From Osedax fenrisi (taxonomy: Eukaryota > Annelida > Polychaeta > Sabellida > Siboglinidae): a stretch of 64,000 bases of DNA. Location of the stretch: assembly GCA_964019155.1 (NCBI GenBank), contig OZ025245.1, forward strand, positions 17,060,991 to 17,124,990. Reading direction: 5' to 3'. Under the pieces are notes generated by a model. The model was given only the letters and a program-made list of their open reading frames with translations, was not told the DNA's origin and ran no database searches. Each line of letters starts with the position of its first letter. Position 1 is the stretch's first letter. Shown here one piece after another: positions 50,868 through 63,900 of this stretch. The translations under genes were made by a program, and so were the position numbers.

Positions 50868-53303
50868 ATATGAAATTTAAAAAGTAGAGTTGTCACAATA
50901 ACAAACTTCATATATCCACTACTAAGTCAATAATTATTAACCGTGGTGAATGACCCTAGATTTACATTCAAAATAACAACAAATATTAAACATCGTATTG
51001 TCTACATTATGTGGCTAACTATTTGTTTTTTGATAACATTTTAGAGATAATTAAAAAACAATCTCACATGTTGATATATCCTCCATGATAATGTCCTTGA
51101 TCCCCAATGTCCTCAGTTTAAATATGATGACCTACCATTGTTCACACATCATTAATGTATAATGATACAACATATAACTGTATATAACTACCTCACATTG
51201 TAATCTCTATACATGTATTTGCATGATGAGAATAGTTCAATATGCCACTACTATAAACCCCACTGTTTACCCTATACTAACCATGTCATTCTCTACGCCA
51301 TTACTATAAACCCCACTGTTAACCCTATTCTAACCATGTCATTATCAACTATTGCCAGGACTCAAACGACCTTCAAGTATGACCTTCACACCTGTACCGC
51401 GGCTCTGCAAGGTGACGAAGTAGAGGTAAACCATGCCGACAGACTCAATAAGCACACGGACTGCGCAGCTTACCTCGCCTATGTTGAGAATGTATTATGG
51501 AACGCAGAGGTAAGGCCTGAAGTCATGTAGTATCTGTGATCCATACTATTATAGCATGACACGTTGTATATATATGGTAATTTTGGTTTTTGCCAATTAT
51601 TTCACGTCGTAATACATTTTTACGTAGTATTCCTTATCGTATTATACCATCACATGTTTTGTATTACTATGTTATTCATATTGTTTAAATTTAAACAATA
51701 TATATATATAAAATAGTATACTATAATAATATATATGTATATGGTATTAAATTGTTTTTGTAAAAAAATTACTTAAAAAAACTTTAAAAAAAACATTTAT
51801 ATATATATACAATTTAATGAAATTGAGTGTGATCAAGGAATGATTCGTTGGTATAATTTAACATACATTATATTTAGATTACAATTACAGTCGAAGAATC
51901 ATTGATGGAAGCCAAGTAAGATGAGCCAAGTAGGACTTCACAAGAATGGAATATATACACGGGTGCTACGGAGAGAGGTGCACACATGTTAAATGATCCG
52001 AATGCATTTTGTTATGCGAGAATGAGAGAGGTAAATATATATATATATATATGTTATTGTTATTTTTATTTGGTGGAATCCTTTAATCCCCTCCAGGAAC
52101 TTAAAATCTAATTAGATGAAGTTTTCACTTATAACCATATATGACTCTAATGTCCCTTTAAAGCTGCTCTCATATTACAGAATATATGGTTTATTTATAC
52201 ACAATTATATAAGATCACTTCTAAATAATATTTTAAGACCCATTTTATAAAATTAATTAATGGTCCGGACGAGGCTCGAACCCATGTCCTACTGCTTGTG
52301 TGTCTGAAGCCTTAGCCACTGAAACACACATACACTAAATATATATTTTCATATCACTTCATATACAGTATGTTTATATTAATATAGTATATTATATATG
52401 TTATATATAAATTATCATTATAAATTAAAATTAATAAATGTTTGAAAAATGTCAACAAATATAGAAAAATCCTATCATTATGATGTTAATGTAGTGTAGT
52501 TAATTTTTATAATCTAATATTATTTAAAGGATACAAAATTTATTATTTATAAACAAATGAAGCTTATATATAAATCATATTTTCATATTATTAATTTATC
52601 TAAAACAATATACAATATACTTTTATTTTAATTAAAATATTATAAAAAATTATACTAGTTAAAAAGAATTATTTTTTACATCTTTATATTTGTTGACTTT
52701 TTGTACTGTAAATTAATATGGATGTGATATTTTTTACCATGTTTGCCAAAAATATATAAACCCTGCTATAACCTATATTAATAATATAAATAATGTATGT
52801 AAATGTAAATGTATAACTATATATAGGGAGTTTATTGAGGTAAATTAACTTTGTTGTAATGATCAGAATTCTAAGCAAGAGCAATATATTTAACTCACAC
52901 ACCAGAAGTCTCATTATAACATGCGAACCTAAAGTATATCACTACCACAGTATTTATATCAGTGAATCATTATTTCACACCTATAATTATATTAAATATA
53001 AATATTTATTCTCCTCTACTAGGCTTTCAAAGCATAACTATAGTGTGTGGCTATAATCATGTGTCTAGTGCGTATATAATAATGCCTCTAGTATGCATGT
53101 AATGCCCACTATATCTCATGTATTAAGGCTACAGTGTTAACCGCTGAAGTAATACTAACACACTGCACATCGCATACAGAGCTAATGAACTGGACGCCCT
53201 TATCTACGGCTGTATAAAGTGTCAACTGGAGCAAGGCGATACCATGCAGAGTTACCCGGCTCTGTCTCTATACTACGACCGTATCAAGTCTACCTACACC
53301 TAA
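49180..53303 (+). CDS. Metaxin-like protein (metaxin-2 type), multi-exon, partly recognised
   Basis: Exons by GT/AG borders and frame. 49180-49344 has VRIYHSSSHTLMGVELVRLY and LLRICGIPFHVQIRDNEEFI, ending SPAG. 49869-49983 continues QQPFIRAG and ends at a weak AT/GTAGAT donor. 51359-51509 has AAYLAYVENVLWNAE. The last exon, 53180-53303, has ANELDALIYGCIKCQLEQGD and YYDRIKSTYT, then TAA. These align in order with metaxin-2: the thioredoxin-like start with SP-G-x-x-PFI, the AY-x-x-x-V helix and the ELDAL helix of the GST-C domain. Metaxins act in protein import/assembly at the mitochondrial outer membrane. The first exon and the middle of the GST-C domain (about 80 residues in relatives, expected at 51510-53179) were not found. 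Exon phases (0 after the third exon shown, 2 needed before the last) show that something is missing. Possibly fast-evolving or decaying. Confidence 0.7.
50026..50108. repeat. Short minisatellite in a metaxin intron
   Basis: Three copies of CTAGTATGACTCATA with GCTGTACTGTACYG between them, about 40 bp apart (copies at about 50027, 50063 and 50097). Confidence 0.8.
51241..51347. repeat. ~53-bp tandem duplication just upstream of a metaxin exon
   Basis: CCACTACTATAAACCCCACTG followed by ACCCTATACTAACCATGTCATT recurs with few changes about 53 bp later. It ends close to the CCAG acceptor at 51358. Confidence 0.85.
51920..52030 (+). CDS. Candidate exon, resembles a NACHT/NWD-type segment
   Basis: Open reading: DEPSRTSQEWNIYTG, ATERGAHMLNDPNAFCYARM, then RE, followed by a GTAAAT donor at 52031. 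The pattern (T-x-x-E-W-x-x-x-x-G, then N-x-FCYxR) resembles the segment before the nucleotide-binding domain in NACHT/WD proteins of animals. The same frame reads upstream through VEESLMEAK to a TAA at 51917-51919. The exon lies inside an intron of the metaxin-like gene, where its phase does not let it join the last metaxin exon. It may belong to another gene or be a stray copy. Confidence 0.3.
52263..52335 (-). repeat. tRNA-derived SINE head (box A and box B)
   Basis: On the minus strand box A-like TGGCTAAGGCTT (52307-52318) and box B GGTTCGAGCC (52273-52282) are correctly spaced. The T arm folds with wobbles, but the acceptor ends do not pair, so this is not a working tRNA gene. It lies in a metaxin intron. 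The 3' extent is not defined. Confidence 0.6.
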
Positions 53304-53313
53304 TGCCACCGCT

Positions 53314-53667
53314 AGTGATGGGATCGAGCCGAGTAATGTTTGAGCGGTTTCGAGTAATTAAAATTTCCAAATTACAATTCCGAATCACTTTTTCAATTAC
53401 GAGTAATTCAGAATTAATATTTAAAAATGAAACTATATCAATATATTAAATATATGCCGAATTTAAAAATAAAACTATTTAAATATATTAAATATATGCC
53501 GAATTTATATTTGTTATTATATTTTGAATTTAAACTTCAATAAACTTTAAATTATTTTTTTATTATTATCGAAATACATATATTGAAACCGAACCCGTTT
53601 CGAAATCATTATCTTTGAAACTGAAACCGTTTTGAAACCTTAAAATTGGGTTTCATTCCCATCACTA
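53314..53667. mobile_element. 354-bp hAT-like MITE in the metaxin 3' region
   Basis: Ends AGTGATGGGA and TCCCATCACTA; flanked by GCCACCGCT at 53305-53313 and 53668-53676 (9 bp, or 8 bp if one base belongs to the element). It lies 10 bp after the metaxin stop codon. The interior has AAACCG-type short repeats and no ORF. Confidence 0.85.
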
Positions 53668-53676
53668 GCCACCGCT

Positions 53677-55962
53677 CTTGTTTAGCTATCTCTCACCTCA
53701 TTCGTTATCACTATCCAAATGTAGCTGTTTAGTTTTTTTTTAGGTCCTTGTATCATAGAAATTATAACATAATACCATTATATACAATCAATATATCTAC
53801 TAAATGTCCATCTAATCAACTGTTCTGCTATAAAAAGCACATTCTACACACCTGTTCTCTATATTTCCGTCAGTGTTAAGCCCAACCCTCCCAACGTTCT
53901 TAAATTTCAACTTCACTCTTCCTACCCTATTTCTACATCTTATTGTTATATACTTTATACCACACAACTCTCCAAATTAGCTCCTCTACTTTTAACATAC
54001 AGATACCATCATCTCGTCATATCGCGTTTTATTATGTATTGTGACGTTTATTTGTTTATATCGTTATTAAGTTTATGATGTTATTATTTAATAATACACT
54101 TTAGCATGAAACAATCTCTAATGATGAATTTATGTCCAATAAACTATTATTTCATCAGATATTCCTCAAATCAGCTCATTTATTCACTATATAATAATAA
54201 TGATGTTTATCAAACACATATATAAGATAGGGAATGTATGTGTTTATAATACCGATGTTGAGATTGTTGGAAAAATAATGTTTTATTTTGTTTATTATGT
54301 AGATAACATTATTATTAGTCCTCAATGATTCTCATATATAAGTATAAACTAATAAAAATATCTAGAATATTGATAACAAAATAATAACATATTTTTGAAA
54401 CATAATTGTATCTATACAATATCTAAAATTTTATTATATTTTCTAAAAGGCTATATTTATGTATATACTCAGAAAATGTTAGAGATTCATCAAAGAATGT
54501 TTAGCAAAAATGGCTTCTATATTAATATCTTTATTTTATGTGTATTCAATTATAAAAAATGGGTATACTAAAAAGTGGAAAACTGTATATGAAATAATAA
54601 TATTTGCGTTTACTTTGTAGATAACATTAATATGTATAACTATCAATAATCTAGGCTTTCAGTAATGTAAAAACGAGTTGATTTAGTAAATTTACTAAAT
54701 ATTTCACATCAGATTTTTATAGAAGTATGTTTATAATACATAGGTATTTCTATTAAATTTTGAATAACATATACATCATGTTAAAGATAAATAATTATGT
54801 GCATGTTTTAATAAAATAATCTTTTTGATAATAATTAAAAATGAATATGATACCAAGCTTTAAATAAAAATTCATAAGATTTTAAGAAATAATTTCAATA
54901 TCTAATAGTAATGGACTAATAATGTATACATAGTGTTTAATCTTATTATAAATTAATATATATATATACTATTAATTCTAATTAATGTATTATATCCACA
55001 AAAGTATATTTATAATATTTAAATATGAATTTCTACTAGTATTATATGTTTTAGCAGTTAGGATTTTACGTATCTTGAATAATGACATTTTGTATATCGA
55101 GATTGCCGAGGGTATTACATTTGAATATAATAGGAGATGGCAGATATGGATATATTAAAAAAACTGGCACTAACTTTTAATATTTAATATTTAAAAAAAA
55201 ATAGTATTCAAATATATTAGATCTACAACAATTTTGATTTAGAATTTATATATATAATTAAAATAAAAAGATATATTAAAATTTTATAATATTATTTTTA
55301 TAATGTGTTTATTGTACAACAGAAATTATTATCTACAAAATTAGTATATTAATATTTAAAATGTATTTATAAATAATATAAATAAATAAATGTAGTTAGG
55401 ATAAATACAGAATATAGTGGAAAAAGAATTTTGTTTAAATATTAAAACATTTGAAAATCTTTAAATTTAAAAAAAAAACAAAATTTAATAATAATTTATA
55501 ATCCATTATTTAATGTAAAAATTGTACATGAATTATCTATATTAATATTAATAACTATATATGACGTTTTATAACACCAACTATATAAAATAAACATACC
55601 TAGTATTACAATAAAAATGTCATTTTCTCAATATTTTAATCAAAGGAGTTTAATTTAATGAACATCACTAAAGAGTCAGGAATTTGTTATTCTTACATAT
55701 AATTTGTTGAAATCTCCGGTGAATGCACTAGTTGGCCGCCGTTTGTTTACAGAGTTCAAGGTAGGCGTTATATATACACGCCAATATACGTCAATCAAAT
55801 GTAACCGTTACGCTCTAGCGCACAATCAAAAATATTCCGAACGAGTAACACCTATGTCAATATAATATACGTATACAAAATAAATACACATGCATATGCC
55901 TTGATATATAAGTTGTAGTTTTATATTGTAACGTGTAATACGATAGTATATGATATATATAC
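53677..55962. other. Long AT-rich intergenic stretch
   Basis: 53690-54060 is less AT-rich (possible metaxin 3' UTR or flank). The rest is AT-rich with no supportable gene. A GC-richer piece at 55690-55850 (GGCCGCCGTTTGTTTACAGAG) has no recognised identity. Confidence 0.5.
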
Positions 55963-56043
55963 ACACACACACACACACACATACACACACACACACACAC
56001 ATACACACGCACATATACACGCATATACATACACGCACACACA

Positions 56044-56095
<52 letters not shown>

Positions 56096-56096
56096 C
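55963..56096. repeat. (CA)n / (CGCA)n microsatellite
   Basis: Mixed CA and CGCA units. The 5' end of the next LINE starts directly at its right border. Minus-strand Cys/Val frames across it are repeat artefacts. Confidence 0.95.
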
Positions 56097-56710
56097 ACAC
56101 ACTTTGTTTACATAGCAACCAATATATAGACGTGTTTTTAACAGCTTAGCTTTTAAATATCTTTTAATTGTATTATTATTATAAAGATAAGTACGTATTC
56201 ATTTATTTTTTATATTATCTATTATATTAATATTATTTACATATTAATATACAACTTGTTTGAAATATATAATAGTTGTCTTTAAATTATAATCATTTCT
56301 TATTCAGATATAATTATATTTAGGATTTGTTTTCATTTTAACAACAAAACAAAATTTAATAAAAAATAAAAAATAATTACAAAGATCATAGAATTATATA
56401 TTTTTAAATTTGATATAATTCAGATATATATCATATACTGTTTATGTATATTTATAATTAGATCTATTATTTATTCGTATCAAATTGATAAATTATTGTT
56501 ATCATAATATCTAAATTTGATATACTCCCGTGGATCTCCCGTGGGAATTTACTTTTGGTAGTTGGATCTGCCAAACTTCATTTGAGGTTAGCTACCATTT
56601 ATCACTTACATAGTATCATACTATGTAACATAGTCTGCTGTTTTGCCTATATTACTACAGATCATAAAAGCATTGATAACGACCTGAGAAACGAGTAACC
56701 TGATAAGAAC
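56097..56710 (+). mobile_element. 5' UTR of the two-ORF LINE (copy D)
   Basis: Begins ACACTTTGTTTACATAGC like copy B at 5114 and stays closely similar for about 280 bp. After a divergent stretch it is similar again around CCCGTGGATCTCCC and TTCATTTGAGGTTAGCTACCA (about 56526-56598). Confidence 0.75.
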
Positions 56711-57809
56711 ATGGATTCAAAATGCATTCACTGCAATACATCGACTACAGCTGAAGCATCACATGCGGAGGGACACGTCGTATGCAGATGTACAGCTACA
56801 ATCCACTATAGATGTCTTTATCCGGCGAAAGAAATATCGATGCAATGGGGTAATAAAAACTCACCTTCAAAACTATTAATAGCATTTATGCAATCAATAG
56901 CCTTTAGGTATTAAATATACATGCCCTACCTGCCGTACTACTAATAATACACCCATACCAACTACTAATACTATACCCACACTAACTATTAATACTACAC
57001 CCATACCAACTACTAATACTACACCCATGACAACTAATAATACTACACTCATACCTACTACTAACCATAATATAACGACTACATCTACTACGTCTAATAA
57101 CATAACCATTGAAAATAAACTAAATGATATACTGAAAATACTAGACATACATACTACTCAGATTAACAATATCAAAAAACGGAATACTACAACACCAACA
57201 AAACTAACGAATAAGACACTCACTACCTCATATGCACAAGCTGCCAATACACCTACTACTAACCATACTAATACCGACATAAGATTAATTACCGATACTG
57301 ATATCAACTATACTGCTACTATTGAAAATATAGCTAAAGATAATCGTAATCTAAACTATATAAAGAAATTTATTTCTAATTTTAATATAAACCCCTCTTC
57401 GATATCTAAAGTTATATTTAAAAATAGTTATTGTTTTATATCATTTACTACTCTCTATGCTAAAGATTCTTTTATCTCACTCAACCCATTACTGAAAACT
57501 ACTGACTATAACCGACTTTTCCTACATAACTATCTATCACCCGAAATAATACGACGAAAACATATATATTTTCACGCTATAAAAGCTAATCTAATTAAGG
57601 GATATAAATGCTCATTGAACTTAAAGACAAACACATACGAACTCAGACAAAAAATAGATAATAATAAGGTTAACTGGAAAACAAAACCACTAAATGTTCC
57701 AAATGAATTATTTACTGATTGGACAACTTCTTTTACAAACTATATTAATAATAAGGATGAACTAACCTCCACTACGGATGAATTAACTTCCACGAATAAG
57801 CATACATGA
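56711..57809 (+). pseudogene. LINE copy D ORF1 (zinc finger plus RRM-like), one frameshift
   Basis: Starts MDSKCIHCNTS with a PHD-like Cys/His pattern (C5, C8, then CRC, H, C). Near 56900-56910 the frame shifts; the next frame gives IKYTCPTCRTTNN, the last Cys pair of the finger. A Thr/Asn/Pro-rich tandem stretch (TNTTPIPT-like, 56925-57070) and a helical segment (ENKLNDILKILDIHTTQINN) follow. The RRM-like C-terminal part contains LFLHNYLSPEIIRR and TYELRQK. The stop is TGA 57807-57809. The layout is as in copy B ORF1 at 5911-6906. Confidence 0.75.
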
Positions 57810-57812
57810 CTA
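57807..57812 (+). promoter_or_regulatory. UGA-CUA junction between ORF1 and ORF2, copy D
   Basis: Same arrangement as at 6904-6909: ORF1 stop TGA, then CTA, with ORF2 in the same frame. The endonuclease start (LTLINARSLTANID) lies upstream of the first ATG (57897), so that ATG cannot be the ORF2 start. Confidence 0.6.
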
Positions 57813-60607
57813 AACAACAGCATAAACTACTTATCTCTTACTTTAATAAATGCCAGATCTTTAACTGCTAACATTGATATTATTACTAACTTTATTATGG
57901 AATATCGCTTTTCGATTATAGCAATTACAGAGTCTTGGCTAAAAAATGTAGACACCGTAATTCCTGCTGGTCTTAAAAGCCTTGGATACTCGTTTATACA
58001 AAAGTGTAGATCAGATGGTAGAAATGGAGGAGGAATAGCTTTGTTAGTAAAAAATCACATCACAATTATTCCTCAGCCCGAGATTTGTACATCAAACTGC
58101 GACTTTCTTTTTACTAAACTGAAAATAAAAAATAATATAATTCCGATCCTACTAGTATACAGACCACCAAATAACTGCCATACAACTTTTGCTTTAGAAT
58201 TTACAAACTTTATACATGAACATAACTATGACAACCTGGTCATTCTAGGAGATTTCAACTTCCACTATGACTCTGACAAACTACACCACCAAGACTTTAA
58301 ACGACTTTGTAACGAACTGAATTTAACTCAACACGTTAATTTTGCAACTCATACCCACGGACATATACTAGACCTGATACTTACATACAACCATTCTAAT
58401 ATACTAATACATAAACCAACACGCTCTACATTACTCACTGACCATTACGCAATAAACTCTCAACTTAATATACTGAACTCCTCACCTAGACAGACCCTAC
58501 TTACTTACAGGTGTATCAGGAAAATAAATATTGATGAATTTTCATCTGATTTTATCTCTATGATAAATAAAACCCAAATTACAGTACTCAACTTAAACAC
58601 TATACTTAAACAACTATTAAATCAACATGCACCACTGAAAACAAACTACTTAACTATACATAACGAAACTCCATGGTTTAACTCCAAATTAAATAATTTA
58701 AAAGTTTTATTTAGAAAATCATGTAGACTTTTTACGAAATCACCATCACACTCAAATCTAATTGACCTACGAAAAAATAGATATATATACAGGAATGAAC
58801 TGAAATCTACAAAAACAGACTACTTTACTAACAAAATTAACGATTGTTCACACGACTATAAACGACTCTACTCAATAACTAAGACCCTCTTAGGAAATAA
58901 TAAAAATTCTACGCTCCCACATTTTCCCGATGATCAACTATGTAAGAAATTTGCAGAATATTTTAAAGACAAAATTAACACCATTTGTAATAGACTCTCT
59001 TGTACATTTGACCCTCTTTATAATGCACCCCAAATATTACCATGCACTTCGACACTAACACATTTTACTGTACCTACTAATACTGCAATCTACAATTATA
59101 TTGTCACTGCTAGATGCTCTTCACCACACGACCCAATTCCTCTATACTTAATAAAAAAACTAGCATCAACTCTGACTTTGACTTACAAAAATATAATTGA
59201 TGACTCACTTCTAACAGGAACTATTCCAAATTTACTAAAAAACGCAATAATTACGCCAATAATAAAAAAAACTAATCTTGACTCTTCTGAATTCTCAAAT
59301 TACAGACCTATATCTCAACTACCTCTACTAACTAAAATTCTTGAAAAAACTGTTTATACTCAACTTTCACACTACTTAACTGAAAATATGTTGCTGGACA
59401 TACGACAAAATGCATTCCGTAAACTACATAATACTGAAACTACCGTACTCTCTCTTTTTGACGACTTATATAACTCACTAGACACTGGACAACCAATACA
59501 GCTAATACTACTTGACTTATCCTCTGCATTCGACACCCTTAGACATGACATACTGCTAGAAAGACTTAGAAATATAGGAATTCAAGATGTAGCTATGGAA
59601 TGGTTTTCTAATTTTATTAAAGATAGAAATTATTCCATTAAAATAAGAAATAATTACTCTAAATCATATACCATCGATCACGGTGTTCCTCAAGGTTCAA
59701 TACTTTCCCCAATTCTCTTCTCTATATATCTTATTCCATTACAAACAATTATGAAACGTTATCCATCTATTACTTACAACTTATACGCAGACGACATAGA
59801 ACTACACGCAACGATAACAAACTCTACCAAACTACAAGACTGTTTAAATTAACTACAAAACTGGCTAACAAATAATAACCTACTACTAAACCACAATAAA
59901 ACTGAACTATTAAATATAACTAATGACCCAAATACTTACTTCCCTGAAATTATTATTAATCAACACAAAATCATTCCCACCAATTCTGTTAAATACTTAG
60001 GCGTCAACTTCAATAATAAACTTAATCTAGATAAACATTACAGCTTACTTACTCAATCTACGACTGCACAGCTATTCAATATTAAAAAAATACGACCATA
60101 CTTAAATAGAAATACTACAAAACTACTGACTCAGACTCTCATACTTTCAAGACTACAATACTGCAACTCACTATTCACAGGAACTGAAAAACTGAAAATA
60201 GACAAACTAGACAAAATAATTAACCGCTCAATTAGAAATATATACCGACTACAGAAGACTGACTATACAACTAGCATTACTGACTTACGTAAAAAACTTA
60301 ACTGGCTAAACACTGAAGACTCTATCAACTACAAAATACTTACAATACTTAAAAAGACTATTACTTATAACTTACCCTATAATTTACGAAACAAAATAAA
60401 ACATAAACCAAACATAGACTTTTACGTAATAACAATTCCACTATACTACACCAACCTATTACCCATTGCATCAAATACGAAAGAAGAAAATTCAGCTCTT
60501 CATCAACAATTAGATGGAATAAACTACCCCCGCAACTTAGAAATCAAAATATATCAATTAATATCTTTAAAAAGAAATTAAAAAAATTTCTTATCGACAA
60601 ACATTGA
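57810..60607 (+). pseudogene. LINE copy D ORF2: endonuclease and reverse transcriptase, broken
   Basis: Open from the codon after the ORF1 stop to 59852. The endonuclease has LINARSL, ITESWL, YRPPNN, GDFNFHY and TDHYAI. The RT has NYRPISQLPLL, LLDLSSAFDTLRHD, GVPQGSILSPILFSIY and the catalytic box YADD. TAA at 59850-59852 interrupts DCLN-stop-LQNWLTNNNLLLNHNKTE in frame. The frame then continues to about 60440, where a shift leads to RRKFSSSSTIRWNKLPPQL and the end at TGA 60605-60607. The two lesions make it inactive. It is the same group as copy B, but the proteins appear only about half identical. Confidence 0.88.
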
Positions 60608-60773
60608 TATTCGTTTATTCATAATATTATCGTGCGAATTATATATATATATATATATAATATTATATATATATATAATGTATACATTCGCTATTTTTAT
60701 CTATATGTGATATATATTGTTAGATACACATTATAGAATTATAATTATTAATGATGTGATTAAAATAAATACT

Positions 60774-60775
<2 letters not shown>
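60608..60775 (+). mobile_element. 3' UTR of LINE copy D
   Basis: AT-rich, with (TA)n, ending AATAAATACTTAAA directly before (CAA)n. Confidence 0.5.
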
Positions 60776-60986
<211 letters not shown>

Positions 60987-60993
60987 TTTTGCG

Positions 60994-63900
60994 ATGCGAA
61001 CTTCCTGCCTTCACGCGGTGCATCGTGCCCGTTTCTTCATGGAGACGGCGAAAAGGATACCCATCGGCATGGTCAGTCTCGAGCCCAAGGCCCGGACGGA
61101 CTGCCGCTCCCCAAATCGCGGGGACGTTTTTTCGAAAGCCGGACAAATCTCCTCAGCAAATTTGATCCGTATGTTGTTGCTGAGAGCCGGGGATATTGAA
61201 TCCAACCCAGGTCCAAGATGTGATGCCTGCTCCAAAGAATTAAGACAAAATCAATCTCATCTATTCTGTAGCGAGTGTCCAAATACTTGTCACAAACAGG
61301 AGAAATGCAGCGGTCTTCTTAGAGCGGCACAAGTTAGAGCTGTGTGGAAATGTTCATCTTGCATACAAGGTTCACCCATTGTGCGTCAACCCTCCCCCAA
61401 TGTGATTACGCTAGTGGGGCAGGTGGTAGGAGATAGAGTCGAGTTATCTTCTAACGTTCATCATAGGCGATGTTTACTTTGCAGTAAAGTCACGAGAAAA
61501 TCTCTTCGTCCGCTAATCTGTGTCAGTTGTCTTCGAGAATGTCACAAAAGCTGTTCAAAACTATCGAGAGACGAACAGGATCTGTACATCAGAACAAGTT
61601 CGTGGAAATGTGACTTCTGCGTATCCTCCCATAACAGGAAAGGAATCGATATCTCGAATCCTCCCTCGAATATAGCTGAAACAAGATCTGACTTGCTCAA
61701 CAGAGGAAATCTGAAAATTCTACAATGGAATACGAATGGACTAAAGACGAAAATGGTTGAACTAGAGGATAAATCAAGATTTTTAGATTTGGATATCATA
61801 ATGATTCAAGAAACCAAACTATGTTCAAAAGATAAAGTTCCTAGCATAAAAGGGTATGCGACGGTTCGAAAGGATAGAGGTGAAGGACGTGGTGGAGGGT
61901 TGATAACTTTCATCAAGGACGATATACCTTACACCATCATAGAACACACTCAAGCAGTTCAAAACTCTCTTCTGGAGATACTTATGATCCAACTTAATTC
62001 CAGTTCTCTAAAACCAATGATATACGCAAATGTATACTGTCCTCCCACGAGAGGTGAGATGCATGGCCGAGAATTTTTTACATCAGAACTTCCGGCGGAC
62101 AAGAATACCATCATTGGTGGTGATCTGAATGCACACTCCCATATGTGGGACGAATGGCAGCCGGAAGATAACCTTGGTCAAGAAATCGAAGATTGGATGA
62201 TGGTAAAGAACTTCGCAATTGCAAATGATGGCTCAGCCACGCGCGTCAATGCTGGCACTGGTGGCAGCAGTTCACCGGACGTTACGCTATTACATGACAG
62301 CTGGATTGACAAAGTTGAATGGTCCACGATTGACTGTATGGGCTCCGACCACCTTCCGATTCTGATAAATATCGAATGTCAAGTCTCTTCGCTAAAGCCA
62401 ATACTGACCAAGGAACTACGCTGGAATTGGAACAAAGCTGACTTCAATGGTTTCTCACTCTATGTTGAAGATGCAATGAAGGTCATTCCAAATGACATAG
62501 TAGCAGCTTCTGTGGACGCTAGGATGAACTTTCTAAATGACATTATCATTGAGGCTGCATACAAGTTTATCGGTAAAGCGAAATACTCAACCAATGATAA
62601 GGTATGGCTTACTCGTGAGATTAGAACTGCTATAAAAGCTCGTAACCAACTAAGAAGGAGTATTGCTACACATCGATCCGAATGGACAACAGCCTGTAGA
62701 GTAGTGAAAGACTTAATCAAGGTAAAAAAGGAAGAAAGATGGATAGATTTTCTTGCAGACTCGGAGCATAATGCAGATCCGAACAGGATTTGGTCCACCA
62801 TTAAATCGCTAAGTGGGACAAGCAACGGAATCGCAAAGAATGAGACTCTAATCCACAATGGAAAGCAGTACGTCACAAGTAAAGCTAAAGCAAATGCCTT
62901 CATGAAAAGATACGCGTCCATAAGTCGTATAGACATTAAGAAACAGGACAGATGTAAAAAAGCTATTCGCCGTCGATTAAAGATGCCTACAGTGGAAATC
63001 CAAGGCGTTCAAGAATTCAATCTTGCAGAATTAAATAAAGCTATACGAAACATGAAATTGAAAGGTGCCCCAGGTAGAGACCTTATCTCCCCTCGCTTCA
63101 TCAAAGCACTCGGCCCGAATGCTCTTGCATTCCTACTTGAAATATACAATGAATCATGGTCTAAAGGTATATGTCCCGCAACTTGGAGGGAAGCAGTAAT
63201 CGTTCCTCTTCTCAAGAAAGGGAAACCAGCGAATAACATTGACTCATATAGACCCGTTTCTCTCACATCATGCATCGCTAAGACGATGGAAAGAATGGTT
63301 GCTAATCGGTTATCGTACATGGCCGAATCGAACGGTTGGTGGTGTGATGAACAGGCAGGATTTAGATCTTCACGTTCTTGTGAGGACCAAATTTTACGTC
63401 TGACACAGTCAATCAGTAATGGTTTCCAGAATCGTCCTGCTCTAAGAAGCGTTCTCGCTCTCCTGGACTTTAGCAAAGCGTTCGACACAGTGTGGAGAAA
63501 CCGTCTGTTTGAGATTATGCTGGATAAAGGGGTGCCTACTACCATGGTAAAATGGATCAGGGGATTCCTTTGCGACAGAAATGCGCGAGTCAGAATCGAT
63601 AATGTCACGGGGAAGTGCTTGAAATTACACCAAGGCGTACCTCAAGGTGCTGTTCTTTCTCCTCTACTGTTCATATTTTATATCAATGATATTAAGGACA
63701 TTGTTCCAGAAGAAGTTCAAGTAAGCCTTTATGCGGACGACATTGCTATATGGGCACAACACAAGGATATTCAGGTAGCTCAAGAGGCTGTTCAGTTAGC
63801 AGTGTCTAACATAGCCAGTTGGAGCTGTAATCACAAACTGATATTGAACCCTGCTAAATGCGTTGCATCTTTTTTCAGCACAGACCCGCACGAAGCTAAA

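Noticed and set aside
51917..51919. In-frame TAA as a sense codon (altered genetic code)
   Set aside because: Only one weak case in a doubtful exon; the other genes in the window stop normally at TAA or TGA.
52263..52335. Functional tRNA gene on the minus strand
   Set aside because: Boxes A and B are present but the acceptor stem does not pair and no terminator is evident; called a SINE head instead.
55826..56118. Cys/Val-rich minus-strand frames
   Set aside because: Artefacts of (CA)n/(CGCA)n.
57897..57899. ATG at 57897 as the ORF2 start in LINE copy D
   Set aside because: It lies downstream of the catalytic Asn motif (LINARS), so the protein would lack an essential part of the endonuclease.
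61011..63608. Several minus-strand frames opposite the GC-rich LINE
   Set aside because: Shadows of the long plus-strand polyprotein, which has all expected motifs.
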